A stretch of DNA of 64,000 nt from Kordiimonas pumila (GCF_015240255.1 NZ_CP061205.1:1447501-1511500), one strand, 5' to 3'; counted from the stretch's first letter, positions 47,291 through 55,361 are shown. Notes: generated by a model from the letters alone, not told the origin. Program-made: numbers and translations.

Positions 47291-47954
47291 TGTCTATCTT
47301 TTGAGCCGTTATTTTTGAAATTAGTTCTTCGGAAATGTTTATTAGTTTTTGGGTTAATTCAGCATTGGATGTTTTTTTTAGGTGTTCAGGTATATCAAGG
47401 TCATGGCCAACTTGTTGGCTTAAAAATGTATCAAGCTCGATTAGGCGCTCTTCTTCTAATGCGTTTAATGGACCTGTATCTGCTTTTTGGATTAAGGCCA
47501 TAAACTCGTTTTCTGAAGCTTCACACGCTTTTTGATAGTGCTCGATTTGTAATCGGATTCTCTCATTAAACTCGCCTTTGCCATCAACTTGTTTCTCTTT
47601 TTGTGAAATCACATTTTTTGGATAAACATAATTGACATCTTCGGCTTGCTCCATTGCTTTGACATCATGAGAAGTAAGGACAAAAAGTGGAAATCGTTCA
47701 TTGTATTGTTTCAGTTTTTTAACAATATCAACACCATCATAATTTATTTCTGGCATTTTCTCTGACAATAGATGATCCAAGATCACAGCCTCAGCGGATG
47801 AGTAACGGATGTAATGTAATAGTTCATCTTGATCTTCAAACGGAGCAATGGTTTCAACTTCAAAAGCGTCATAAGTGTAGCGGGTGAAGTTATCTCTCCA
47901 GATTTTTTCCTCATCTATATACAAAATCTTGTATGGAGCCATTTTGTTTCTCAT
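47283..47954 (-). CDS. Receiver-domain protein without output domain
   Basis: A 223-residue protein. The first 120 residues are a response-regulator receiver: KILYIDEE (Asp14-Glu15), AVILDHLLS (phosphoacceptor Asp60), FVLTSHD (Thr94) and VYPKNV (Lys113) supply all conserved positions. The rest is helical with no DNA-binding or enzymatic domain. It starts in a four-base overlap with the kinase-like gene upstream and ends in an eight-base overlap with the HNH gene. I infer that phosphorylation changes its contact with the nuclease or methyltransferase. An unusually long spacer (EKMPEINYDG) follows the Asp. Confidence 0.85.
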   Translation of the reverse strand: MRNKMAPYKILYIDEEKIWRDNFTRYTYDAFEVETIAPFEDQDELLHYIRYSSAEAVILDHLLSEKMPEINYDGVDIVKKLKQYNERFPLFVLTSHDVKAMEQAEDVNYVYPKNVISQKEKQVDGKGEFNERIRLQIEHYQKACEASENEFMALIQKADTGPLNALEEERLIELDTFLSQQVGHDLDIPEHLKKTSNAELTQKLINISEELISKITAQKIDNA

Positions 47955-50275
47955 GCTGCTGGAAGTGTAATGTTTAATGAAAAGCCATTTTGAGCTTTCC
48001 CAAAACTCATGGAGCCTTCGTAATCATCAACAATAGACTTAACCAAGTACATTCCAATACCGGTTCCTATGGTTTGGCCAGTATTTGGGTTGCGTTTTGT
48101 AGAAAAGTAGAGATTAAAAATCTTGCTTGGGTCGTCAATGTCTGGAGATAGGCCCGTACCAGTATCTCTGTAAGAAATATGAATTTCTTGATCTTTACGA
48201 GCTACTGAAAATGAAATTCTTCTTTCATCAAATTTAATTTTTTTACTGAAAACCTCAACTGAGTTAATAATTAAGTTGTTAAACAACGCATCAAGTTCTG
48301 CCTCAAAACCTCGAAACTTTACATCATCCTCAACAGGATTGATCTTTATCTCTATTTTTCTATCTTCAAGAAATAGTTTCCACAGACTTTCAAAGTCGGA
48401 AAAGTACTTTTTCAGACCAATTTTTCGTCTATTTCGTTTGTCTTTTCTAATGCCGGATAGTGCAAATTTCATCCAATGCAGAAGTTTCTCATCAGTCTCT
48501 GCTGTTTGGTCAATGTATGAGTAAGGGTTGAAGGCACTTGGAATGTCAATCGCTGTGGCTTCATCTAAATACGGTTCAATAAGGCTTTTCAGTGTCGCGG
48601 CTCTATCATTTATAATATTTTGCATCGCATGGACTTCGTGACCAAACGTAGCAAGCATTGACCCGCTGCTAGCTAGCACCCGAAGTATTTTTTGTTCATT
48701 TAAAAGCTCGTCACGTTCTTCTTTAAGGTCTTCTGCGTGTTGGATTAAAACTTCTATATCTTCTGTTGTATCTTCTTCTTCAGTTTCAGTGCGTTTCTGG
48801 TTTTTTTTTGTTCTTTTGGCAATTTCTTCAGCGCGCTTGGCTCTTTCTTCTTTTGGACTTTTTGCCTTATGCAAGGCATCCATTTCATAAGCTATATAAC
48901 TTCTATCGTACTCGAATTCATTCACAATACTAATTAACAGCTGTTTAAATAAGTCGAATGCACTATTTTCATGGATACCTGTGCGACTAGAAAGGTCTTT
49001 TAAAAATGGATTGTTAACCCGCGAAATATCTACAATGCCTGAAAGGTTGTGTTCACGAGTTTTATACTGACCTTTTCTTGCCACACCCGCGGGGTTTGAA
49101 CCATACCTCGGCCCTAGACCTAACCAGTCCATTGAAGAACTATTGGGTTCGCCATATGGCCGAACTCTGAAGTTATCCCGAAATATCTTTATCCCTACAT
49201 GTTCTTGAAGCCAATCATTTCTGAGTTTGGCATTTATATCCTTGTGAAAGAATTTTTCTTTCTCTTCAGAGCCAAGGTGTTTCTTCATAAAGTAAAAAGT
49301 AAAAGTAAAACCGCCTATATTTTCCACTGCGCTTTCTGCGGCTTCGCGTTCAAAACCGGGCATGAGTTGTGATAAGGTTTTCTCATACTTGAAGGTTTTA
49401 TTAGAAAACGTTTGCATATCGAAGGGAAACTCCTTCATTCCCCCACGTTTAAATAGGTCTGGATCAATGCGCTTTAGATCAAATTCATTTCTAGTAATTG
49501 TGATAAGAGCTTTATTGTCTTGTGATACCTCTGCGATTACTTTGTAGTCGTAGTCATCACAAGGACTGGTTTCTATTTTGCCAAAACGTTTTGGGTATTG
49601 TTCTGAAAAAAGATAAATGTCGAAAGTTGTTTGTTCTTTTGGCGGTATTAGGGTGCTTAAAGACTTGTATAACCGCTCTAATTCATTTGATTGCCAAGAG
49701 TCTCTCAAATCTTCTACGCTAATAAAAGTGCCTGAATTAAAGGGGAACTGTTTTATACTTTTTATTGCGGGAGTTTTTGTGGCAGAAAAAATTTCATTTG
49801 CGGTATTAGATAATTGCAGTTTAACAGTATCAAGGTCAGCCTCAATCTGCTCGACTGTATCAAACTCGTCACTTTCGAAATCTTTCCAGTCAGCCACCCA
49901 AATAAAGCCCACTTCTGACTTTATAGGTTTTGTAAGCATTGAGCAGGTTTGGCCCAATCGGTCTAGGGCAAAGCGGCCAATACCTTTTTCACCTGATTTT
50001 ATGCGTCCTAGCTTTGAGGATATATAGTCTCTCTCTTTGTTATTGGTGCCAATGGTCATCCAATAATCTTCGATAATTGTATCGGACATTCCATGACCAT
50101 CATCCATTATATGGAGTTGTCCTTTGTTGTCGAAATAAATTATACAATTCTGTGCGTCGGCATCATAGGCATTCTTCACAAGTTCAATTAGGGCGCTTTC
50201 GGCACTACTAACGTTTTCCCGGCCTATCAGCCGAGCTGTTCGTGCTGAGACTTTGAAATGGACCTTTTTGCTCAC
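47951..50275 (-). CDS. Dual GHKL ATPase: Hsp90/MORC-like N-terminus plus histidine-kinase C-terminus
   Basis: A 774-residue protein starting at GTG. Residues 1-110 form a Hsp90/MutL/MORC-type GHKL ATPase: ELVKNAYDADA (31-41), DDGHGM (58-63), GEKGIGRFA (95-103). A long middle region resembles the transducer segment of such ATPases. After a charged coiled coil (about 480-550) comes a histidine-kinase module: MLATFGHEVHAMQN as probable H-box (about 565), LFNNLIINSVEVF (N-box), DTGTGLS (G1), FNLYFSTK (F-box) and GTGIGMYLV (G2). No membrane segment. It is the first gene of the four-gene operon and its likely sensor; MutL/MORC-type GHKL proteins occur in restriction-type operons. Confidence 0.88.
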   Translation of the reverse strand: MSKKVHFKVSARTARLIGRENVSSAESALIELVKNAYDADAQNCIIYFDNKGQLHIMDDGHGMSDTIIEDYWMTIGTNNKERDYISSKLGRIKSGEKGIGRFALDRLGQTCSMLTKPIKSEVGFIWVADWKDFESDEFDTVEQIEADLDTVKLQLSNTANEIFSATKTPAIKSIKQFPFNSGTFISVEDLRDSWQSNELERLYKSLSTLIPPKEQTTFDIYLFSEQYPKRFGKIETSPCDDYDYKVIAEVSQDNKALITITRNEFDLKRIDPDLFKRGGMKEFPFDMQTFSNKTFKYEKTLSQLMPGFEREAAESAVENIGGFTFTFYFMKKHLGSEEKEKFFHKDINAKLRNDWLQEHVGIKIFRDNFRVRPYGEPNSSSMDWLGLGPRYGSNPAGVARKGQYKTREHNLSGIVDISRVNNPFLKDLSSRTGIHENSAFDLFKQLLISIVNEFEYDRSYIAYEMDALHKAKSPKEERAKRAEEIAKRTKKNQKRTETEEEDTTEDIEVLIQHAEDLKEERDELLNEQKILRVLASSGSMLATFGHEVHAMQNIINDRAATLKSLIEPYLDEATAIDIPSAFNPYSYIDQTAETDEKLLHWMKFALSGIRKDKRNRRKIGLKKYFSDFESLWKLFLEDRKIEIKINPVEDDVKFRGFEAELDALFNNLIINSVEVFSKKIKFDERRISFSVARKDQEIHISYRDTGTGLSPDIDDPSKIFNLYFSTKRNPNTGQTIGTGIGMYLVKSIVDDYEGSMSFGKAQNGFSLNITLPAA

Positions 50276-50543
50276 TGTTGAACCTTGATTAAAATCATTT
50301 TAAACTATTGTTGTTTAGTATTTTTACGCTAAAATTAATGAAAATAGCGAGAACTTTGTTCTGCGTGGCAAACACTCTTCCCCAATTAATGTTCAAACTC
50401 AAGCTTGCTTGGTCGAGAGAATTCAAGGCACCATAGTGCAAAGAGTGCAGGCTGCCCAACCCTTGCGCTAGTGTCTATGCTTAAAATTGACAATTTTTGC
50501 CAAAATATGTCAATAATCAATATTGAGAAATGGAGATTATGAT

Positions 50544-50789
50544 ATGGCGACCATGAATGTTTCACTTCCTGATGAAATGAAAAACTGGGTTGAGGGTCAG
50601 GCTCAAACAGGCCGTTACAGCAACGCCAGTGACTATGTGCGCGACCTCATTCGTCACGATCAGGAACGCAAAGACAAGATTGCCCATATGCAAACGCTGG
50701 TGACAGAAGCACTCGAAAGCGGTGAGGGTCAAAAATCCATGAGTGATATTCTGGCCGAAGCTGGTTCTCTCACCTCTATGTCATTATAA
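50544..50789 (+). CDS. ParD-like antitoxin (CopG/RHH family)
   Basis: An 81-residue ribbon-helix-helix antitoxin: MNVSLPDEMKNWVEGQ and GRYSNASDYVRDLIRHDQERKDKI are the classic ParD pattern. The ATG at 50544 has TGGAGAT upstream. It is intact, but the parE toxin gene that should follow is reduced to a short stub, so the antitoxin is orphaned. Divergent from the four-gene operon, about 270 bp away. Confidence 0.88.
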   Translation: MATMNVSLPDEMKNWVEGQAQTGRYSNASDYVRDLIRHDQERKDKIAHMQTLVTEALESGEGQKSMSDILAEAGSLTSMSL

Positions 50790-50792
50790 GCC

Positions 50793-50864
50793 GTAGCCTA
50801 TAAACTCAGTGTTAAAACTGCAGAAGACATCCTCGATGATCTAGATATTCCCCCTTTGCTTTGA
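50793..50864 (+). pseudogene. ParE toxin remnant
   Basis: Directly after the parD-like stop, the sequence reads VAYKLSVKTAEDILDDLDIP-PLL-stop (shown in part), which matches the start of a ParE-type toxin (YKLS..AE.DL..). The reading frame then stops after 23 codons, and its start codon is lost. It shows the toxin was destroyed while the antitoxin was kept. Confidence 0.6.
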
Positions 50865-50990
50865 GGATTGGCACTTTAATGGCTGCGGGGCTGTGAGCAA
50901 CCACCTTCCACACATGCACTGAGAAGGCAGTTGCACCCACCCCCTATGCAGCCAGTGCTCCCTCCTTGTTCAAAGCAAAGGAGGAACATC

Positions 50991-51500
50991 ATGACATTCA
51001 CATTTCACGCAACACCTTTCGATATTTCAGCCGCGGGTTTCTATTTCAGTTCCGCTGATGAATACCGTAAAAAATCAGCCAATCATTTGAATGAATATTA
51101 TGAAATCGTTGAAGAATTTGAAATTCAGCCCATAGATGGTGAAACACTGGACCTTGAGCTTTTTAAAGCCTTATCTATCAATCAGTCCAACATCTGCACC
51201 TTCATTGAAAAATGCGAAGAGTGGGAAGACCATGAGAAATACAACATCATTATCGCCGCTGGTGAATGCGGCTATGATTTCGATATAGATACTGATAGCC
51301 CCTATGATTTTGATATCGATATCTATGACGTGGATAATCTGAAAGACCTTGCTTACCAATTTGTTGATGAAGGTCTGTTTGGTGACATTCCCATGAACAT
51401 TGCCTGTTATCTTGATTACGATGCCATTGCACGCGATCTGGGCGTGGATTACACGGAAACTGTTATCAATGGTCAGAGCATTGTGTATAGGTGTAGCTGA
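50991..51500 (+). CDS. ardA: ArdA-like antirestriction protein
   Basis: A 169-residue acidic protein of the ArdA family, a DNA mimic that blocks type I restriction enzymes and is usually carried by conjugative elements. The opening FHATPFDISAAGFYFSSADEY (in part) and VEEFEIQPIDGETLDLELF (in part), and the strongly acidic middle, are diagnostic. The start is the ATG at 50991, preceded by AAGGAGGAACATC. A longer frame from 50931 is not supported. It would help the element enter restricting hosts. Confidence 0.88.
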   Translation: MTFTFHATPFDISAAGFYFSSADEYRKKSANHLNEYYEIVEEFEIQPIDGETLDLELFKALSINQSNICTFIEKCEEWEDHEKYNIIIAAGECGYDFDIDTDSPYDFDIDIYDVDNLKDLAYQFVDEGLFGDIPMNIACYLDYDAIARDLGVDYTETVINGQSIVYRCS

Positions 51501-51531
51501 TGAGGGGCATTATTCGCTTTGGAAATAAAGC

Positions 51532-51687
51532 CTACTTTTTCGCGAGTGCTTTTAAGACCTCGTGATTACGGCGCATGATTTCTCTCCCTATTTCCATTTG
51601 CCGAGCTAACTCTATGTCATCGGTGGCTAGCTTGGTGTTTTTGGGAAGGCTATCATCCAGTTTTTCTTTTCCGTGTTTTTTACTCAT
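51532..51687 (-). CDS. Small hypothetical protein (51 aa)
   Basis: Short basic helical protein from an ATG at 51687, preceded by CTCAAGGAAGAAAT (a good ribosome-binding site). It begins MSKKHGKEKLDDSLPKNTKL and ends with EIMRRNHEVLKALAKK. Two predicted helices and no cysteine. It lies 64 bp downstream of the Fic gene on the same strand and may be its partner, as a small antitoxin-like protein would be, but this is only a positional guess. Confidence 0.5.
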   Translation of the reverse strand: MSKKHGKEKLDDSLPKNTKLATDDIELARQMEIGREIMRRNHEVLKALAKK

Positions 51688-51751
51688 ATTTCTTCCTTGA
51701 GAGTAAGCGGCGACTGCATATATTTCATAGCACCAGCGCTACCTTGCCGTG

Positions 51752-52816
51752 TTAGCCATTTAATCGGCCATACCACGTGCCTTTTCCGCTTCCATGCTGG
51801 GATAAATGGTTAGCTAAAACTAGGGCTTGCAGGTGCTTTTTAACAGTGTTGCGGTTTGCTCCTGTTAGTTTCACAATTTGACTATTAGTGAGCTTGCCGT
51901 GTTCCTTTGCCAATTCCAGTATTTGTATGGAAAGCTCAGGCAGGGTTTCAATGACAATACGCTCACGCTCAATCTTAACCTGAAGTCTGTTTTTTTGCTG
52001 TTGTAAGGCCCTCAGGAAATAAATCACCCATGGTTGCCAATCTGGTGCATCACTACGGATCGTACCTTGCGTTTTACGGAGCGCTATATAGTAACCTTCT
52101 TTGCTTTGCTCCACTACGCTTTCAAGCGAGCTGTAAGGTACATAATTATAACCACTTTTCAGCAGCAATAGCGTTGTTAGAACCCGAGATAATCTACCGT
52201 TGCCATCTTGAAACGGATGAATTTCCAGAAAGGTAACAGTGAATATGCCAATGATAAGGAGTGGGTGCAGTCTACCTTCCTCTAGCGCCGTTCGGGTCCA
52301 CTCGACTAATTCAGTCATTAACCGAGGTGTATCAAATGGGGTAGCGGTTTCAAAAACGATCCCGATTTCTTTACCGTCCGTATCAAATGCAACAACATGA
52401 TTGGGGTTGATTTTATACTCCCCACGATGCCGTTCATCTTTGGCGCTATATTTAAGAAGGTCGCGGTGAAGTTGCTTGATATAGTTTTCTGTAATATTGA
52501 TTGTATCCGCATGGGCGAAAATCGTTTCCATTACCTCTGCGTACCCAGCGACCTCTTGTTCATCGCGCGTTTCAAATTTCTTGATTTCCAGATTGGACAA
52601 CAGCCGTTCAACATCTTTGTCGGAAAGCTTGCTTCCTTCAATACGTGTTGAGGAACCAATGCTTTCAATCGTGGCAACGCGGCGTAGCGCAGACAGGCGA
52701 TCCGGGGCAAGTGTACCAAGCGCTCTCCATGCCCCTTTAAACTCGTCGATTTCAGCAATCAACAAGACAATTTCCGGTGTTATTTTTAATGTATCAAGAT
52801 TAAATGTCATATCCAT
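51752..52816 (-). CDS. Fic family protein with N-terminal inhibitory helix and C-terminal HTH
   Basis: Probable protein AMPylase of 354 residues. The core motif is HPFQDGNGRLSR (matching HPFx[D/E]GN[G/K]R). The N-terminal inhibitory motif is SSTRIEGSKLS ([S/T]xxxE[G/N]), so activity is self-restrained. Residues 50-130 are the Fic_N domain, and the C-terminus (about 290-350) is a winged helix (GKLTNSQIVKLTGANRNTVKKHL). From the ATG at 52816 the protein starts MDMTFNLDTL; a longer frame to 52897 runs over the upstream repeats and was rejected. Repeats upstream suggest autoregulation by the HTH. Confidence 0.9.
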   Translation of the reverse strand: MDMTFNLDTLKITPEIVLLIAEIDEFKGAWRALGTLAPDRLSALRRVATIESIGSSTRIEGSKLSDKDVERLLSNLEIKKFETRDEQEVAGYAEVMETIFAHADTINITENYIKQLHRDLLKYSAKDERHRGEYKINPNHVVAFDTDGKEIGIVFETATPFDTPRLMTELVEWTRTALEEGRLHPLLIIGIFTVTFLEIHPFQDGNGRLSRVLTTLLLLKSGYNYVPYSSLESVVEQSKEGYYIALRKTQGTIRSDAPDWQPWVIYFLRALQQQKNRLQVKIERERIVIETLPELSIQILELAKEHGKLTNSQIVKLTGANRNTVKKHLQALVLANHLSQHGSGKGTWYGRLNG

Positions 52817-52820
52817 ATAT

Positions 52821-52892
52821 TTACCCAAAAATATCCATAAGTGCAATAAATTAGAATAAATACCCAATAATATACCCACAAATACCCAATAA
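52821..52892 (-). promoter_or_regulatory. Operator-like repeats of the fic promoter
   Basis: On the minus strand, TTATTGGGTATTT occurs twice exactly (52880-52892 and 52858-52870), spaced 22 bp apart (two helical turns), with a variant TTGTGGGTATA between them and a fourth variant (TTTTTGGGTAAA) at 52821-52832, next to the fic start. The arrangement fits binding of a dimeric regulator, most likely the Fic protein's own HTH. Confidence 0.6.
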
Positions 52893-52984
52893 TGCATATG
52901 GGCAAGCCAAACACAATTTAAAGCAAGGCCGTTTTCATTACCTTCGGAGCATAAGTCTCTCGTTCAGAATTATGAGCGAGAGTT

Positions 52985-54403
52985 TCATCGCTCAGGGCCT
53001 GAGTTTTTGCCCCTTCTTTGGCGGGCTGGATCACTCTTTTGCATTTCTCTTTTCTTCATGAAAGCCTCTCGGCGCGCATCACGATTGGCGGCTTCATTGA
53101 ATGAAGTGCTTATGGTGCGGGTTGCATCAATTTTTTGCGGGCTGCGTCTGCGCCGCGTTTGCTGTGGCGGAACGTGTTCCGCTGTGATTTGAGCCGTGAC
53201 TTTGCGATCTTGCGCGATTACTCGCTGTTGCTGCCTAATCTGCACCAAGTCTTGCTTGGCGTTACGGGCTAGCCGTTTGCGTTGCTCCATGTGCCGGAAT
53301 ATCAATTCATCCCGCCGGGCTTGATCACGCCGGGTAGCTTGCCATGCTTCTATTTCATTGCGTTCACGAATGCGTTTGTGCTGGCCGTTGATCCGATCCC
53401 ACAAACCTTTCGTGCCTTTGCGAAAACGTGCTTGTCTTCGTATGGCCTCAGCTTGCAGCCGGGCTTCCATCATTCGTTTTTGCTCGGCGCGTTGTTCCCT
53501 CTGCTTGGCAATAAGCGCTTGTTTCTCTTTTTGCAGCGCTTCTTTGCGCAGTTGTTCTTTCTGTGCCAGTTCCGTATCAAAGCGGTCCAGCATATCCCCC
53601 ATATCTTGAGAGATTACCGCTTTGGTTTCCTCAAGGCCGGGCAGCTTGCTGGCATCACCAAGGCGGGCTTTCAGGTCTTTGGGTTTGACATCCGACCATC
53701 TGGACAGGGAATAATGCTTGCCATCCGTATTCACAGCCAGAAAGCCGCGCCGATCACCACGGGCAAGGCGGTAGCCCCGTTCTTCCAAAGCATGCGTGAA
53801 TGCGGCCTTATTATCAGAAATCGCCCATGCATCTTGCAGGGCGGTCTTGATGTCTCGCGGGTCTTTATCTTGCCGCTTGGCTTGCTGCCACTCTTCCAGT
53901 GTAAAATTACGCGGATCAGCTTGGCTGGACTTGGAAAGACCTTCTGGCATCTTCCAGCCATGTTCCAGATATAATTCGCGGGAAATTTCCTGCATCTTGT
54001 TTCTGTCAAAGGAAAGCTGCCTTGCCTTTAGCTCTTGCGCATCAATACGGGACCACACCGCATGGGCATGACGGCGCATCATACCGTCAGCCCCTTCTTT
54101 TTCATGGAAGACAATGGCGCGGGGCTGTCCATCTAGGCCAAGCTTGTTTTCCACGCGCTCAATGGCCGCTTCAAAGTCCTGCGTGGGTACTTCCACATCT
54201 GGCGGCGGGTTGAGGCTAAGGGAGAACAGGAATTGCTTGCACTTGGTGGCCTTGCTGATTGCATGTGCTTCTTGAAACGCACCATGGAGATCATCTGAGG
54301 CAAAGCCGCGCAGTTCATGAACATCCACATGTTCATTTTCATCTTTCATTAGATGGTGGGCAAGGTCATATGCCCCGCCGCGCTGATTACCGACAAGGAT
54401 CAT
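52985..54403 (-). CDS. MobP-type relaxase (mobilisation nuclease)
   Basis: A 472-residue relaxase that nicks oriT and pilots DNA. The opening MILVGNQRGGAYDLAHHLM, HVDVHELRGFASDDLHGAF and FLFSLSLNPP, and the HUH-type RRHAHAVWSRID with HxH, are typical of the MobP/'relaxase/mobilization nuclease' proteins of alphaproteobacteria. The catalytic domain is about residues 1-170; the rest is a long basic coiled-coil tail (KEKQALIAKQREQRAEQKRMM). Overlaps the MobC-like gene by four bases. No primase domain. Confidence 0.9.
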   Translation of the reverse strand: MILVGNQRGGAYDLAHHLMKDENEHVDVHELRGFASDDLHGAFQEAHAISKATKCKQFLFSLSLNPPPDVEVPTQDFEAAIERVENKLGLDGQPRAIVFHEKEGADGMMRRHAHAVWSRIDAQELKARQLSFDRNKMQEISRELYLEHGWKMPEGLSKSSQADPRNFTLEEWQQAKRQDKDPRDIKTALQDAWAISDNKAAFTHALEERGYRLARGDRRGFLAVNTDGKHYSLSRWSDVKPKDLKARLGDASKLPGLEETKAVISQDMGDMLDRFDTELAQKEQLRKEALQKEKQALIAKQREQRAEQKRMMEARLQAEAIRRQARFRKGTKGLWDRINGQHKRIRERNEIEAWQATRRDQARRDELIFRHMEQRKRLARNAKQDLVQIRQQQRVIAQDRKVTAQITAEHVPPQQTRRRRSPQKIDATRTISTSFNEAANRDARREAFMKKREMQKSDPARQRRGKNSGPER

Positions 54404-54759
54404 TGAGGCCGCACCCCCAGCTTACGCAGCAAAGCGGCGCGCATGGTGCGAATATCGGTACACGCTTGTTCTAGCTGCTCTGAAAGCTCCTCTGTTACAG
54501 GTAGCGCACCAATCTCGGCAGCTTTGGCGATACAGGCCATGCTGCGCGCCAAATCAGAGGAACCGAGGATAGCCAGCACCGTGGCGGCATCTGATTTTGT
54601 GATGGCGGCGCGATTGCCCTCAAACAACTGCGCCTTGATAAATGCGCCAAGCGGCTTCCCCTTGGCCCGGCGTACAAGCTTGGCTTTCTCATCCTTGGTC
54701 AGACGCAGGGAAAAGGGTGCTGGTTTCTTGGCTGGTTTTGCGGTTGAAGGCTGGGTCAT
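54400..54759 (-). CDS. MobC-like relaxosome protein
   Basis: A 119-residue protein with a ribbon-helix-helix-like N-terminal core (PFSLRLTKDEKAKLVRRA KGKPLGAFIKAQLF, in pieces) and a helical C-terminus, matching plasmid mobilisation MobC-type accessory proteins that help the relaxase bind oriT. ATG at 54759; overlaps the relaxase start by four bases, so relaxase and accessory protein are coupled. Confidence 0.8.
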   Translation of the reverse strand: MTQPSTAKPAKKPAPFSLRLTKDEKAKLVRRAKGKPLGAFIKAQLFEGNRAAITKSDAATVLAILGSSDLARSMACIAKAAEIGALPVTEELSEQLEQACTDIRTMRAALLRKLGVRPQ

Positions 54760-54818
54760 GGTTCCAGCCTTTCAAAGTCAATTTCAGCATGTTTTAGCTG
54801 GTGTTCCCAATCCCCCAA

Positions 54819-54897
54819 AACCTCGAAAACCTTGTTCGAGGTTTCTTCGTCCAAGTCCACCACTTTCTTGTTAAGTCTCAAAAATAAAGAGAGACTT
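54819..54897. other. Candidate oriT region
   Basis: The 150-bp gap upstream of mobC-relaxase holds AACCTCGAA-AACCTTG-TTCGAGGTT (54819-54843, perfect 9-bp arms) and AAGTCTC / GAGACTT (54873-54897). Inverted repeats immediately upstream of a mobC-relaxase pair are the usual site of oriT. No nic sequence from a known family is recognised, so this is positional inference. Confidence 0.4.
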
Positions 54898-54910
54898 TTG
54901 CCTCTGATAT

Positions 54911-55153
54911 TTATTGGTGTGGCATTAAAGCTGTGGGGGCACGGTCAGATTTATTCCAGATAAACTGATAATATTTAGTGGGCTGATCAACAATGCTAGA
55001 CCATACAAAGAGCAGTTCAATATCTGATATGAGCCTCGGGTAAGTGTTGCTGGTTTGTGCTGTGATAGCACTTGTCAATTTGCCGTCTTTCTTTTTAATA
55101 ACGATATCATTGCCACGGTTTTGTGACTGTGCTGCATTAGCGTGCATTGTCAT
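54911..55153 (-). pseudogene. Possible degraded exported protein
   Basis: An 80-codon frame with MTMHANAAQSQN at its start. Read a few codons further upstream it gives YLAVIGIMTMHANAAQSQN, the hydrophobic and cleavage part of a signal peptide, directly preceded by a stop. That suggests an exported protein whose 5' end was lost or shifted. The rest shows no known motif. It sits between the mobilisation genes and the edge of the island. Low confidence. Confidence 0.3.
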
Positions 55154-55361
55154 AATGCCGATGACTGCAAGGTATCAATCCACACACCGAAGGCAGGCGT
55201 TATTATACCACGCGATGGTATAAGGCATAGCCGCCAATGCACATTCAGATTAAGCCTTTATACTACGCTATTGCGGTGCCGTTTAGAGCTTTTCAGTTTG
55301 TTAAACTGTTCGGCTATCTGTGAGATTGTGCCTAGTTTTCTATAACAACGGACATTCCTGT

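Noticed and set aside
45117-50275. Type I, DISARM or BREX system
   Set aside because: There is no helicase (HsdR/DrmA-like), no specificity subunit and no PglZ-like gene; only the methyltransferase is common to these.
45117-50275. Classic Septu system
   Set aside because: The HNH protein resembles PtuB, but the ABC-type ATPase PtuA is missing; a dual GHKL protein and a receiver stand in its place, and a methyltransferase is added.
53282-53974. 230-codon plus-strand frame in the relaxase region
   Set aside because: Shadow of the relaxase gene on the opposite strand; hydrophobic composition arises from its Lys/Gln/Arg-rich codons.
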